This document shows positions 13,979 through 21,542 of a stretch of 23,328 nucleotides of DNA, piece by piece. Under the pieces are notes generated by a model that did no database searches, was not told where the DNA came from, and worked only from the letters and a program-made list of their open reading frames with translations. The first letter of the stretch is position 1. Each line of letters opens with the position of its first letter. The DNA is from Planctomycetaceae bacterium (lineage in GTDB: Bacteria; Planctomycetota; Planctomycetia; Pirellulales; Thermoguttaceae). The position numbers and the translations under genes are program-made. The DNA is taken from NCBI GenBank assembly GCA_004556055.1, contig SFIW01000036.1, positions 1 through 23,328 on the forward strand, written 5' to 3'.

Positions 13979-15670
13979 ATGCTTGTTTTTGTCGAACCTG
14001 ATTCTGATATGCTCAAACTCAACGCCGTGCAGATGCGCATTGCGCGGCAGGCGTTTAAAGACGACGGAAAGCTTTTGCAGCCGACCCTCAACCAGTTGGG
14101 CGCGCGCACCGAAGAAATCGCGCTCTCCGCTATCGCGCGAAAGCTCGGTATTAAAGTCGTCAATCTCGCGGCGTCTCAAATTCCCGACGACGTCTTAAAT
14201 AACTTTCCGATAAAAATCATCCACCGTCGCAACGTCTTCCCTCTCGGCGTTCAGGAAGACGGCGCTCTATACGTCGCGACCAGCAATCCCTTTGATCTCT
14301 CCGCTATCGACGAAATTTCCGTCGCCGTAGGGACTCCGACTGCGCCCGTCGTCGCGACGTCCTCTGAATTAGCCAAATTAATAAAATCGCGTCTGGGCGT
14401 CGGCGCCGAAACGATCGACGGATTGATGGAGCAAACGGGGGACGTCGAGGTTTTAGACGAAGATCTCGATTGGGATCAGAGCGGAGACGCGGCGATGGCG
14501 CAAGAAGCGTCCGTCGTTCGACTTGTCAACGATATCCTTACAGAAGCGATTGAGGCGGGAACGAGCGACGTTCACATCGAAGCTCAAGAAACAGGAATGA
14601 AGATTCGCTACCGAATCGACGGCGTACTCCAAACTCAGCCGACTCCACCGGAGATCAACCGCTTCCAATCGGCGATCGTCAGCCGTCTGAAGATTATGTC
14701 GCGACTCAATATTGCCGAAAAGCGCATACCTCAAGACGGTCGTATCAAAATCAAGGTCGCCGACCGCGAAGTCGACTTGCGCGTGTCCATCATTCCAATG
14801 CTCCACGGCGAAGGAATCGTCATGCGTATTCTCGACAAAGACCGCATGAACTTTACCCTGCGCGGCATTGGGATGGACGAAGACGTTTACCAAACCTTCG
14901 GCAAGCTCATTTCGCTTCCGCACGGCATTATCCTCGTGACGGGGCCGACCGGTTCCGGAAAGACGACGACGCTTTATTCCGCGCTCAATGAAATTAAGTC
15001 GGAGGCGACGAAAATCATTACGACGGAAGACCCGATCGAATACCAACTTGACGGCATCAACCAGATTCAGGTCAACACGAAAGTCGGTCTGACCTTCGCG
15101 GCAAGTCTTCGCGCGATCTTGCGACACGACCCCGACGTTGTTCTTGTCGGTGAAATCCGCGACTTCGAGACGGCGGAAAACGCCATTCAAGCGTCCATGA
15201 CAGGGCACCTTGTATTCAGCACGTTGCACACAAACGACGCGGCGGGCGCATATACGCGTATGATCGACATGGGCGTCGAACCCTTCTTAGTAGGCGCGAC
15301 GGTCGAAGGGATTATGGCGCAACGTCTGGCGCGACGTCTCTGCAAACACTGCAAGGAGCCCTGGAAGCCGCGTCTGGACGAAGTACCCGCAGACTTCCCC
15401 AAGGAACTCCTAGAAACGGGGACTATTTATCGTCCCGTCGGGTGTCGCGAATGTCGAAATTCTGGCTACGCCGGGCGCGTCGCTCTCTACGAGCTCCTTA
15501 TTCCGAACGAAGAAATTCGCCGTCTCGCCGGTGCGAAAGCCCCCGCGATCGACGTAAAAAAGGTCGCGCGCGCCAACGGTATGGCGACCTTGCGCGACAA
15601 CGGCTGGAAGAAAGTCGGACTCGGTATAACCTCCGTCGACGAAGTCATCCGCGTCGCCAAAGAAGATTAG
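13979..15670 (+). CDS. gspE: GspE/PilB-type secretion or pilus assembly ATPase
   Basis: 563 residues from the ATG at 13979, preferred over an upstream in-frame ATG at 13823 because GAGGCGG lies 8 nt before it, the length then matches the family, and the predicted promoter lies between the two. The N-terminal part (to about residue 140) resembles the GspE/PilB N-domain. The motor core shows Walker A GPTGSGKT (322-329, Lys328), an Asp box (TTEDPIEY), Walker B ending in VGEIRD (Glu392) and a His box (STLHTND). A four-Cys zinc site follows (Cys455, Cys458, Cys489, Cys492), as in GspE and PilB rather than the retraction ATPase PilT. It would power type II secretion or type IV pilus assembly at the cytoplasmic face. 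No other secretion or pilin gene is in the window, so the choice between gspE and pilB is open. Confidence 0.9.
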   Translation: MLVFVEPDSDMLKLNAVQMRIARQAFKDDGKLLQPTLNQLGARTEEIALSAIARKLGIKVVNLAASQIPDDVLNNFPIKIIHRRNVFPLGVQEDGALYVATSNPFDLSAIDEISVAVGTPTAPVVATSSELAKLIKSRLGVGAETIDGLMEQTGDVEVLDEDLDWDQSGDAAMAQEASVVRLVNDILTEAIEAGTSDVHIEAQETGMKIRYRIDGVLQTQPTPPEINRFQSAIVSRLKIMSRLNIAEKRIPQDGRIKIKVADREVDLRVSIIPMLHGEGIVMRILDKDRMNFTLRGIGMDEDVYQTFGKLISLPHGIILVTGPTGSGKTTTLYSALNEIKSEATKIITTEDPIEYQLDGINQIQVNTKVGLTFAASLRAILRHDPDVVLVGEIRDFETAENAIQASMTGHLVFSTLHTNDAAGAYTRMIDMGVEPFLVGATVEGIMAQRLARRLCKHCKEPWKPRLDEVPADFPKELLETGTIYRPVGCRECRNSGYAGRVALYELLIPNEEIRRLAGAKAPAIDVKKVARANGMATLRDNGWKKVGLGITSVDEVIRVAKED

Positions 15671-15701
15671 TTTCTTACGAGCGCTTCAAAAAATACAATA
15701 A

Positions 15702-15730
15702 AGGGGAGTCTCCATCGACTCCCCTATTTT
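15702..15730. terminator. Bidirectional hairpin terminator
   Basis: AGGGGAGTC (15702-15710), 6-nt loop, GACTCCCCT (15717-15725). The plus-strand tail is ATTTT. The minus-strand tail is the longer T-rich TTATTGTATTTTTT. It lies between the stops of two convergent genes, the secretion ATPase and the alpha/beta hydrolase. Confidence 0.85.
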
Positions 15731-15738
15731 CATTGATT

Positions 15739-16848
15739 CTACTCTTCTTCCGTCCCCCTTTCCGTTAGGTAACGCTCCGCATATTTGTCGAGAAGCTCTT
15801 GCCATCTTTGGGAACGTTCGGGATCGTTTTCCAGCATATGTCCCGAATTCTCGTAAAAGACTAAATCAAAGACGGGCGTCGATTCGTCGCTTTCATTTTG
15901 CTCTTCGAACGATTTCGCGCCCAATTTTGAGAAGGCGTCCCGTAGCGCGTCGCATTGAGTTGTCGGCACAAGGAAATCTCGTCCGCCATAGGCGGCTAAC
16001 GTGGGAGGAGAGTCCGCCTTAACGTGCGCGACGGGGGAGATTGATTCGATCGCGATTTCGATCTCATCGTTTGGATCGGCAAGTTCTTCGCCGGTAATCT
16101 CATGCCCCGACAAAAACGACGCGATCCAGGCAATTCCCTTCGGATTCTCTTGCGCCTTCCACGATTTGACATGGAAATCCGCCGGACCGACGCGCGGCGC
16201 TAAAAAAGCGATCTCCACTTCGGGAGTCCCTGTTCGTTCCTTAAACGTGTAACCGTATTGCATCGTCAGATGCCCGCCAGCGGAGTGTCCGCTAAGCGCG
16301 ACGCGCTTCACTTGATATCCGTTTTCAGCGCCAACGATCTTCAATTTTGAAATCGCCGCGTCGATCTCCTCCATGACTTTGGAGATCGAATATTCTTTCT
16401 TAATCGACTCGTCCTTATCGTTATAGAGCATGTACTCGATATTGGCGGCTAGATATCCGGACTTCGCCGCTCTCTTAGCAAACGCGGCGCATTCGCGTCT
16501 CGTCCCGCCCATCCATGCTCCGCCGTGAATAAAGACGAAGGCGCCCTTCGATTTTGCCTCTTCGCACTCTTTAGGGAGATAAACGTCCATGACTTGCCAA
16601 GATTTGGAACCGTATGACACGTCCTTCAAGGTCGTGCCGTCCTCTCCTTCGATCCAATCTTCGACAAACCCTCCATTTTTCATTCCCTTACTAAAAAAAT
16701 AACCTCCTACCGCAGCCAAACAAGTTCCGGTAAAGGCGCAAAAAATGAAAAACCAGAGAATAAAACGTCCAATTCGACGTCTCCAACTTGAACGCTTCTT
16801 ATCTTGATTCTCCGGTTGCAGAATCGTATCGGCTCTTTCTAAACTCAT
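15739..16848 (-). CDS. Membrane-anchored alpha/beta hydrolase (esterase/lipase-like)
   Basis: 369 residues; ATG preceded by AGAGG with 7-nt spacing. A basic segment (KKRSSWRRR) is followed by a transmembrane helix at about 28-52, giving a cytoplasmic N-terminus and an extracytoplasmic hydrolase, or an uncleaved signal anchor. The catalytic domain has HGGAW (108-112) forming the oxyanion hole, nucleophile Ser189 in GHSAGGH, acid Asp291 in GGRDFLVP and base His337 in NSGHMLE. This is the pattern of the HSL/BD-FAE-like carboxylesterases (alpha/beta hydrolase fold-3). The substrate is unknown; sugar-ester or acyl-ester cleavage in the envelope is a family-based guess. The acidic C-terminus (ERGTEEE) is unremarkable. 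Stands alone; converges with the secretion ATPase gene and shares its terminator. Confidence 0.88.
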   Translation of the reverse strand: MSLERADTILQPENQDKKRSSWRRRIGRFILWFFIFCAFTGTCLAAVGGYFFSKGMKNGGFVEDWIEGEDGTTLKDVSYGSKSWQVMDVYLPKECEEAKSKGAFVFIHGGAWMGGTRRECAAFAKRAAKSGYLAANIEYMLYNDKDESIKKEYSISKVMEEIDAAISKLKIVGAENGYQVKRVALSGHSAGGHLTMQYGYTFKERTGTPEVEIAFLAPRVGPADFHVKSWKAQENPKGIAWIASFLSGHEITGEELADPNDEIEIAIESISPVAHVKADSPPTLAAYGGRDFLVPTTQCDALRDAFSKLGAKSFEEQNESDESTPVFDLVFYENSGHMLENDPERSQRWQELLDKYAERYLTERGTEEE

Positions 16849-16968
16849 AAACCAACCTCTATACCTTGTTATCAGATGAATTCACCGAAAAGTTGCATAC
16901 GCGAGATTAGACGTTATTTCAACAATATTTGTTACGTTTCCTCGTCTAAGAACAAAATACGAAGGGGC

Positions 16969-16998
16969 TTGTCTCCTAGTGGAAAAAACTGTTATAAT
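16969..16998 (+). promoter_or_regulatory. Putative promoter of the sigma/anti-sigma operon
   Basis: TTGTCT (16969-16974), 18-nt spacer, TATAAT (16993-16998). Start predicted near 17005, giving a leader of about 115 nt that contains the hairpin at 17057-17093. Confidence 0.6.
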
Positions 16999-17056
16999 GA
17001 CTTCGTTGGCGGTCTACGTATTTAGATGAAAATAAAAGACCTCCAAACAGAACCTT

Positions 17057-17093
17057 CGGCTTCATTATGGGTTTCATTTATATAATGAAGCCG
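17057..17093 (+). promoter_or_regulatory. Perfect 12-bp leader hairpin upstream of the sigma factor gene
   Basis: CGGCTTCATTAT (17057-17068) and ATAATGAAGCCG (17082-17093) pair fully around a 13-nt loop. It ends 27 nt before the GTG start and is not followed by a T run, so it is not a typical terminator. It may affect message stability or translation, or be a protein-binding site in DNA. Confidence 0.6.
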
Positions 17094-17120
17094 TCTATCA
17101 ACGCTTGTTAAGGACGCAAC

Positions 17121-17759
17121 GTGAGTACCAAACCTTCAGCAGAAGTTGCCGAGATCGACGAAGACGCTCGTCTTATGCTTGCCGTACAAGCAGGCGATCC
17201 GCTGGCGTTTGAGGAATTGATGGCGCGTAATCAAACGCGCGTCTGCTCTTTTCTGTTGCGTTTTGTCGGATCGTCCCAACTTGCCGAGGATTTAGCCCAA
17301 GAGGTTTTTTTACGCGTGTTCAAACATCGCGCGACGTATCGACAAGAGGCGAAATTCACAACGTGGCTGTATCGAGTGGCGCACAACGTCGCCTTCAACG
17401 CGCTTCGCGCGAAAGGACGGCGTCCTGAAGTCCTCTTTAGCGGAGTTACTAGCAGTTCCGTCGGCTCCACAACAAGCGTTGGTTTTGAAAACTCCATCAC
17501 GGAAAAGACGGGCTCTACTCCAACGCGCCAACTTGCTAAAGTTGAACTTCAGCAAATCGTTCGCGCCGCTGTCGACGCATTACCCTCTCGACAACGCGAA
17601 GCGATTCTCCTTTCGCGTTTCGAAGGATTGAGTTATCAAGAAATCGCCGACGTCATGAACATGTCCCCACAAGCCGTGAAATCGCTCGTTTGTCGCGCTA
17701 AAATGAAACTCAAAGAAGCCCTCGAACCCTATCTTGAAGAAGGGAGGAAATCCGTATGA
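17121..17759 (+). CDS. ECF-type RNA polymerase sigma factor
   Basis: 212 residues from a GTG start; AAGGA (17110-17114) lies 6 nt upstream. Region 2 (about 31-98) is clear, including the AEDLAQEVFLRVF segment and the aromatic-rich FTTWLYRVAHN promoter-melting part. A Ser/Thr-rich linker (about 105-137) follows, then region 4 (about 143-198) with LPSRQREAILLSRFEGLSYQ and the helix-turn-helix IADVMNMSPQAVKSLVCRAK. There is no region 1.1 or 3, as expected for an ECF factor. It would redirect RNA polymerase to a stress or envelope regulon. The stop codon overlaps the next start (ATGA at 17756-17759), so it is translationally coupled to its likely anti-sigma partner. Confidence 0.93.
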   Translation: MSTKPSAEVAEIDEDARLMLAVQAGDPLAFEELMARNQTRVCSFLLRFVGSSQLAEDLAQEVFLRVFKHRATYRQEAKFTTWLYRVAHNVAFNALRAKGRRPEVLFSGVTSSSVGSTTSVGFENSITEKTGSTPTRQLAKVELQQIVRAAVDALPSRQREAILLSRFEGLSYQEIADVMNMSPQAVKSLVCRAKMKLKEALEPYLEEGRKSV

Positions 17760-19459
17760 ACACGAAACGCAACCTCTCTTCCAATATTTCCGACGACGAT
17801 TTCGATTCTCTGGATCTCGTCGACGACCAAGATAAAGACGACCTCGACGACGATTTCGATTCGACGCCTCTCGACGAAACCGAGTTACAAATCGCCGCGT
17901 GGCTTGACGGCGAGCTCGACGATGAAGAACGCCAGGAATTTGAAAAAAGACTTGAAAACGATCCGCAGTTGCGCGCGCGCGTCGAAAGTGAGAAAAATGC
18001 GCTCGACGCGCTTAATCTGATCGACGACGACGACAAAATCGATCCCGACTCTCAGGTTGTCGACAAAACGGTTGAAAAACTCAACGCCCAGACCCAAGGC
18101 GAATTAAAAGCGCTACAAACCGAAAAGATAAGGCGACGCCGTACGGCTTTTCTATCACAAGGAATCGTCTGCGTCGTCCTTTGCGTCCTAGGATTTGAAA
18201 CATTCAATCTCTTCTTCCCCAGCCTCGAAACAAGACGGCGAAAGGACGCCCCCGTTGTTGAACGGCTACAGCAACTCGAATCGGTTGGAACGTTCGACTA
18301 TCTCGTTGCGCTCGACCAATCTCACATTCTCGACCTTTGGCGACAAACTCAAAAAGAAGCCTTTGAGATATTCGCCCCTCCCTCCGAAAAGAAAAATGAG
18401 CCGGCTCCCGTCGTAGCGTCTAAAACCTATGACGAACTTCTTCAAGATCGCGTCTTTTACCGACTACAGAGGCGTTTTGAATCGATGGACTCCCAAACGC
18501 AAGAAAAATGGCGCGTTCTAAGTCGACAAATCAATGAAGCGCCGAATTCCGCAAGTCTCCTTAAGACGCTCGACGACTATTCCACTTGGTTGTTTCTCTC
18601 TTTCCAATCCGACGAAAGGGAGAGATTTGAAGCGCTTCCGACTTCCGAACGTTTACGTGAAATCAAACGTCGCGTCCTCGAATGGAAAAAGACGATAGAC
18701 GCGTTCAAATTTACGCAATGGAATAAAGGCAATGAATCTGGCGCGGACTCTAACGCAAACGCAACCGAATCTCAATCCAAACTGCGCGGTCCGACGTCCC
18801 TCCTACGCTCGTCGTTGCCCTCCGACCTCCAGCAAGAGGATCTTCGCCCTATTTATAGCGCGTACCTAAAATACAGAGACGATACGCAAAAGAATTCAAA
18901 CCTTAACAATCGCCGCGAAGACGTATTGGAATTCATCGCGACTATAGATAAAGAAAAGCTCTTTTCCCAATTTTCGGATGAAACTCACAAGTGGCTCGAG
19001 GAGTTGGAACCAGAGAAACAATCGTCAATTCTTGGTCTTTTGGTCTCCATCAGCTTCATCGAAAACGCAGAACGTCCCTTTGGGCCTGCGAGACCGTTTC
19101 AAAACGAAAGAGGCCCTCGCAATATGAGCGCTCTCTCGGAAATTGATTCAGTCCAAAATCTTGCGGCGACCTTACGTTACGCGAGTCAAGAGGAAAGGGA
19201 TTTTATCACGTCATGTCCAACTCCAGAAGCGCGTGGACGACTAATTGGACTCGCATGGTTAAACCACAATCGTTTTAAATCCGAAAGCGAAAGGATTTCT
19301 TCTCCACAGGAAGTTCCTCCCCAACGCGACGGCGCTGAAGCAGAAGTTGGCCGCGGCCCGCGTTCTAAAGAAGGCGGTTATGGTTCAACCCCCAATCACG
19401 GGAAAGGAATGGGAAATCGTCTCAGAAACGACCGTGAAAAACAACGTTTTAATCAGTAA
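17756..19459 (+). CDS. Transmembrane anti-sigma-like protein with large extracytoplasmic domain
   Basis: 567 residues, starting inside the sigma factor stop (4-nt overlap, ATGA). Residues 13-35 are extremely Asp-rich. Residues 43-86 (IAAWLDGELDDEERQEFEKRL and on) match the helical N-terminal segment common in planctomycete and other anti-sigma factors, but the His/Cys zinc ligands of the ZAS type are absent. A basic stretch (IRRRR, 125-129) precedes one transmembrane helix at about 131-154, so the sigma-binding part is cytoplasmic and about 410 residues lie outside. That part is charged and mostly helical in character, with no family I recognise, and ends in a Gly/Arg-rich tail. The role as anti-sigma rests on position and the N-terminal segment. 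Confidence 0.8.
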   Translation: MNTKRNLSSNISDDDFDSLDLVDDQDKDDLDDDFDSTPLDETELQIAAWLDGELDDEERQEFEKRLENDPQLRARVESEKNALDALNLIDDDDKIDPDSQVVDKTVEKLNAQTQGELKALQTEKIRRRRTAFLSQGIVCVVLCVLGFETFNLFFPSLETRRRKDAPVVERLQQLESVGTFDYLVALDQSHILDLWRQTQKEAFEIFAPPSEKKNEPAPVVASKTYDELLQDRVFYRLQRRFESMDSQTQEKWRVLSRQINEAPNSASLLKTLDDYSTWLFLSFQSDERERFEALPTSERLREIKRRVLEWKKTIDAFKFTQWNKGNESGADSNANATESQSKLRGPTSLLRSSLPSDLQQEDLRPIYSAYLKYRDDTQKNSNLNNRREDVLEFIATIDKEKLFSQFSDETHKWLEELEPEKQSSILGLLVSISFIENAERPFGPARPFQNERGPRNMSALSEIDSVQNLAATLRYASQEERDFITSCPTPEARGRLIGLAWLNHNRFKSESERISSPQEVPPQRDGAEAEVGRGPRSKEGGYGSTPNHGKGMGNRLRNDREKQRFNQ

Positions 19460-19679
19460 AAACGTAAAATTCAACCAGTAAACATTCCATTTGTCAAGGA
19501 CTTGACATGGAAATCTAGAAAAAAAGTACAAAAAAAACAAGTTTTTTCTTTTATCTGCTCTTGTTTTAATTCCCATATTGTGTATATTAACTATTGTACA
19601 CAAAAATAAAAGGCCCACATTTTGAAAGTTTCCATATTTTGCGTTGTTTACATGGGTGACGACTTGCAACGACGCGAAA
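19460..19679. other. AT-rich intergenic stretch with inverted repeats
   Basis: No coding frame is supported. It contains an inverted repeat TGTCAAG/CTTGACA (19492-19498, 19501-19507), extended on both sides by CCAT and ATGG, and a second inverted repeat TTGTGTA/TACACAA (19578-19584, 19597-19603). Either could be an operator. A possible promoter for a small transcript is listed separately. Confidence 0.5.
19561..19588 (+). promoter_or_regulatory. Possible promoter of a small RNA
   Basis: TTGTTT (19561-19566), 16-nt spacer, TATATT (19583-19588). A transcript from about 19595 would run to the strong terminator at 19680-19713. In such AT-rich sequence chance matches are frequent. Confidence 0.3.
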
Positions 19680-19724
19680 AACGCCGGGATTGAAGGGGTT
19701 CAATCCCGGCGTTGTTTGTTTTCT
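19680..19724 (+). terminator. Strong hairpin terminator
   Basis: A perfect 15-bp stem AACGCCGGGATTGAA (19680-19694) and TTCAATCCCGGCGTT (19699-19713) with a GGGG loop, preceded by AAAA and followed by the T-rich GTTTGTTTTCT. It lies about 220 nt after the anti-sigma-like stop and upstream of the mgtE promoter, insulating the two units. Confidence 0.85.
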
Positions 19725-19756
19725 ACCCCCCCCTTTTTTTCCTGGCTCTATTCTCA

Positions 19757-19784
19757 TTGACGCCACCCCCGCGCGTTATATAAT
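19757..19784 (+). promoter_or_regulatory. Promoter of mgtE
   Basis: TTGACG (19757-19762), 16-nt spacer, TATAAT (19779-19784); start predicted near 19791. The 123-nt leader could form hairpins TAGGCGGA/TCCGTCTA (19797-19804, 19808-19815), CGTTTT/AAAACG (19837-19842, 19850-19855) and GCGG/CCGC (19890-19893, 19899-19902), the last one abutting the AGGAG ribosome-binding site. Confidence 0.7.
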
Positions 19785-19913
19785 CTCATTTCTGAGTAGG
19801 CGGAACGTCCGTCTAGTTGTTCCTTCATCTTTTGAGCGTTTTATTAGCGAAAACGAACTGATTGATCCAAAATGCGTAACTAATGACAAGCGGTTAGCCC
19901 GCAGGAGCCCCTC

Positions 19914-21299
19914 ATGAGCGCGAATATTCTGTTGCTTCCCGAACTAAGGGAAATGATTAAGAATCATGACGATAAGGAAATGCAGATATTCTGTTCAGCT
20001 CTTCACCCTGCGTCAACCGCCGATTTTCTCAATGGGCTTGAACCGCACGAAATCTGGAGGATCCTTCAAGCCAATCCCATTACGTTGCGCGCTGAAATAT
20101 TTTCGTATTTCGACAGCGACCTTCAGGTTCGCATCATCGAAGAATGTCCGCGAGACGAAGTCGCCAAACTCCTCGAGGAAACCCCCTCCGACGATCGCGT
20201 CGACCTTCTCGACGACGTTAAGCCCGAAGTCGTCGACGAACTCTCTAATCTTCTTCCAACGGAAGACCGAAAAGACGTCGCGCTTTTAAGTAGTTACGAC
20301 GAAGGAACGTGCGGCGCGGAAATGTCCTCCGACTTCGTGCGCCTTCGGGAAGATATGACCGTCGGCGAAGCCATTAGCGAAATTAGCGCTCAAACGCACC
20401 TAATGGAAACCGTCTACTATCTTTACGTCCTCGACAAAGAGGGGCGGCTTGCCGGGGTCGTCTCTGCGAAAGACCTTTTGAGACGCATCAATCAGCAGAC
20501 TACTCCGATTTCCTCCTTTATGAAAGGCGCCGGGACGCTCGTCACGGTCGACGCCAATGAAAGCCGCGAAGAAGCGGTTAAACAAGTAGAAAAGTACGAC
20601 TTCATCGCCATTCCCGTCATCGACGAGAAAAATGGCAAGATGCTTGGGGTCATCACGCACGACGACGTTCTAGACGCGGCGGTTGAAGAACTCGTTGAAG
20701 ACGCGCATTTAAGCGCGGGCGTCGATCCTTTGAACGACGAAACGTATTTAGGCTCCAATCTTTGGCTTCTGGCGCGTAAACGCTTCACTTGGCTCGCCAT
20801 CTTACTCTTTGGCGCAATCACGACCGCGATGATCTTGAAGTTATTTAACAACGTAAGCGATCGCGTCGCGTGGCTCGTCGCTTTCTTGCCAATGATTGTT
20901 TCAACAGGAGGAAATAGCGGCGGACAATCGGCGACGCTCGTCATTACCGCCCTTGCGACGGGAGAAATTACCCTCTCCGACTGGAAACGCATCATGTCGC
21001 GAGAACTTTGGATGGGGCTGATTTTAGGACTTGCTATGGCGGGTTGCGGGCTCATCAACGCGTTGTTAATTTACGGTTCGTCGGTTCCGACGTTACAGCT
21101 TCTTCTCGTGCCTCTCGCCGTGCTGTGCGTCGTTTTCTTTAGCAACTTGACGGGCGCGCTGCTCCCTCTTTTCTTTCAGAAGATGCGTTTAGACCCCGCG
21201 TTGATGAGCAATCCGTTTGTCGCGGGGGTTTCCGATACGCTCGGCACGTTCATCTACATGCTTCTTGCGACGATTCTGATCGCCCCATTATATCCTTGA
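19914..21299 (+). CDS. mgtE: Magnesium transporter MgtE
   Basis: 461 residues, typical for MgtE; ATG with AGGAG at 19903-19907. The order is an N-terminal superhelical acidic domain (about 1-130), two CBS domains (about 134-195 and 197-258), a plug-helix region and five transmembrane helices from about residue 290 to the end. Family signatures are the pore motif STGGNSGGQSATL (330-342) and the last-helix stretch DPALMSNPFVAGVSDTLG (428-444), in which Asp441 corresponds to the pore Asp that coordinates magnesium in characterised MgtE. The cytosolic N and CBS domains normally sense magnesium and close the channel. It stands alone, with its own promoter and a structured leader that does not match the M-box riboswitch consensus as far as I can see. 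Confidence 0.96.
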   Translation: MSANILLLPELREMIKNHDDKEMQIFCSALHPASTADFLNGLEPHEIWRILQANPITLRAEIFSYFDSDLQVRIIEECPRDEVAKLLEETPSDDRVDLLDDVKPEVVDELSNLLPTEDRKDVALLSSYDEGTCGAEMSSDFVRLREDMTVGEAISEISAQTHLMETVYYLYVLDKEGRLAGVVSAKDLLRRINQQTTPISSFMKGAGTLVTVDANESREEAVKQVEKYDFIAIPVIDEKNGKMLGVITHDDVLDAAVEELVEDAHLSAGVDPLNDETYLGSNLWLLARKRFTWLAILLFGAITTAMILKLFNNVSDRVAWLVAFLPMIVSTGGNSGGQSATLVITALATGEITLSDWKRIMSRELWMGLILGLAMAGCGLINALLIYGSSVPTLQLLLVPLAVLCVVFFSNLTGALLPLFFQKMRLDPALMSNPFVAGVSDTLGTFIYMLLATILIAPLYP

Positions 21300-21405
21300 T
21301 AAACGTTCTCTATCCGTCTTCGTCGGCGAGTTAGAGCTTCGAATCGCGTCGCCGCGAAGAAAGACGTCGACTTTACGTCCCTAAAATGGAGATTCTAAAA
21401 CGCAG

Positions 21406-21438
21406 GGGGAGACAAGCGGAAATACGGCTTGCCTCCCC
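21406..21438 (-). terminator. Probable terminator of the minus-strand secreted protein gene
   Basis: GGGGAGACAAGC (21406-21417) and GCTTGCCTCCCC (21427-21438) form a 12-bp stem with a 9-nt loop. One position is A-C in plus-strand RNA but G-U in minus-strand RNA, so the full stem forms only in the minus transcript, whose tail is CTGCGTTTT. It lies about 105 nt beyond the minus gene's stop. Confidence 0.5.
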
Positions 21439-21450
21439 GATAATATTATC
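21439..21450. repeat. 12-bp perfect palindrome
   Basis: GATAATATTATC is its own reverse complement and directly abuts the hairpin at 21406-21438. Function unknown; possible protein-binding site. Confidence 0.5.
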
Positions 21451-21542
21451 CTCACCCAATGAAGCGCGCTCTCTTCTCAAAGAGACGATTCAACCGCCTT
21501 CTCGAAATGGAAAGAGCGTTTAAAAAATCGATTGACGAGATT

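Noticed and set aside
14453..15229. Minus-strand open frame of 258 residues
   Set aside because: It lies wholly inside the well-supported secretion ATPase gene and shows no motif or ribosome-binding site.
19690..19917. Plus-strand frame of 75 residues upstream of mgtE
   Set aside because: It starts inside the terminator hairpin and runs through the homopolymer, promoter and leader of mgtE.
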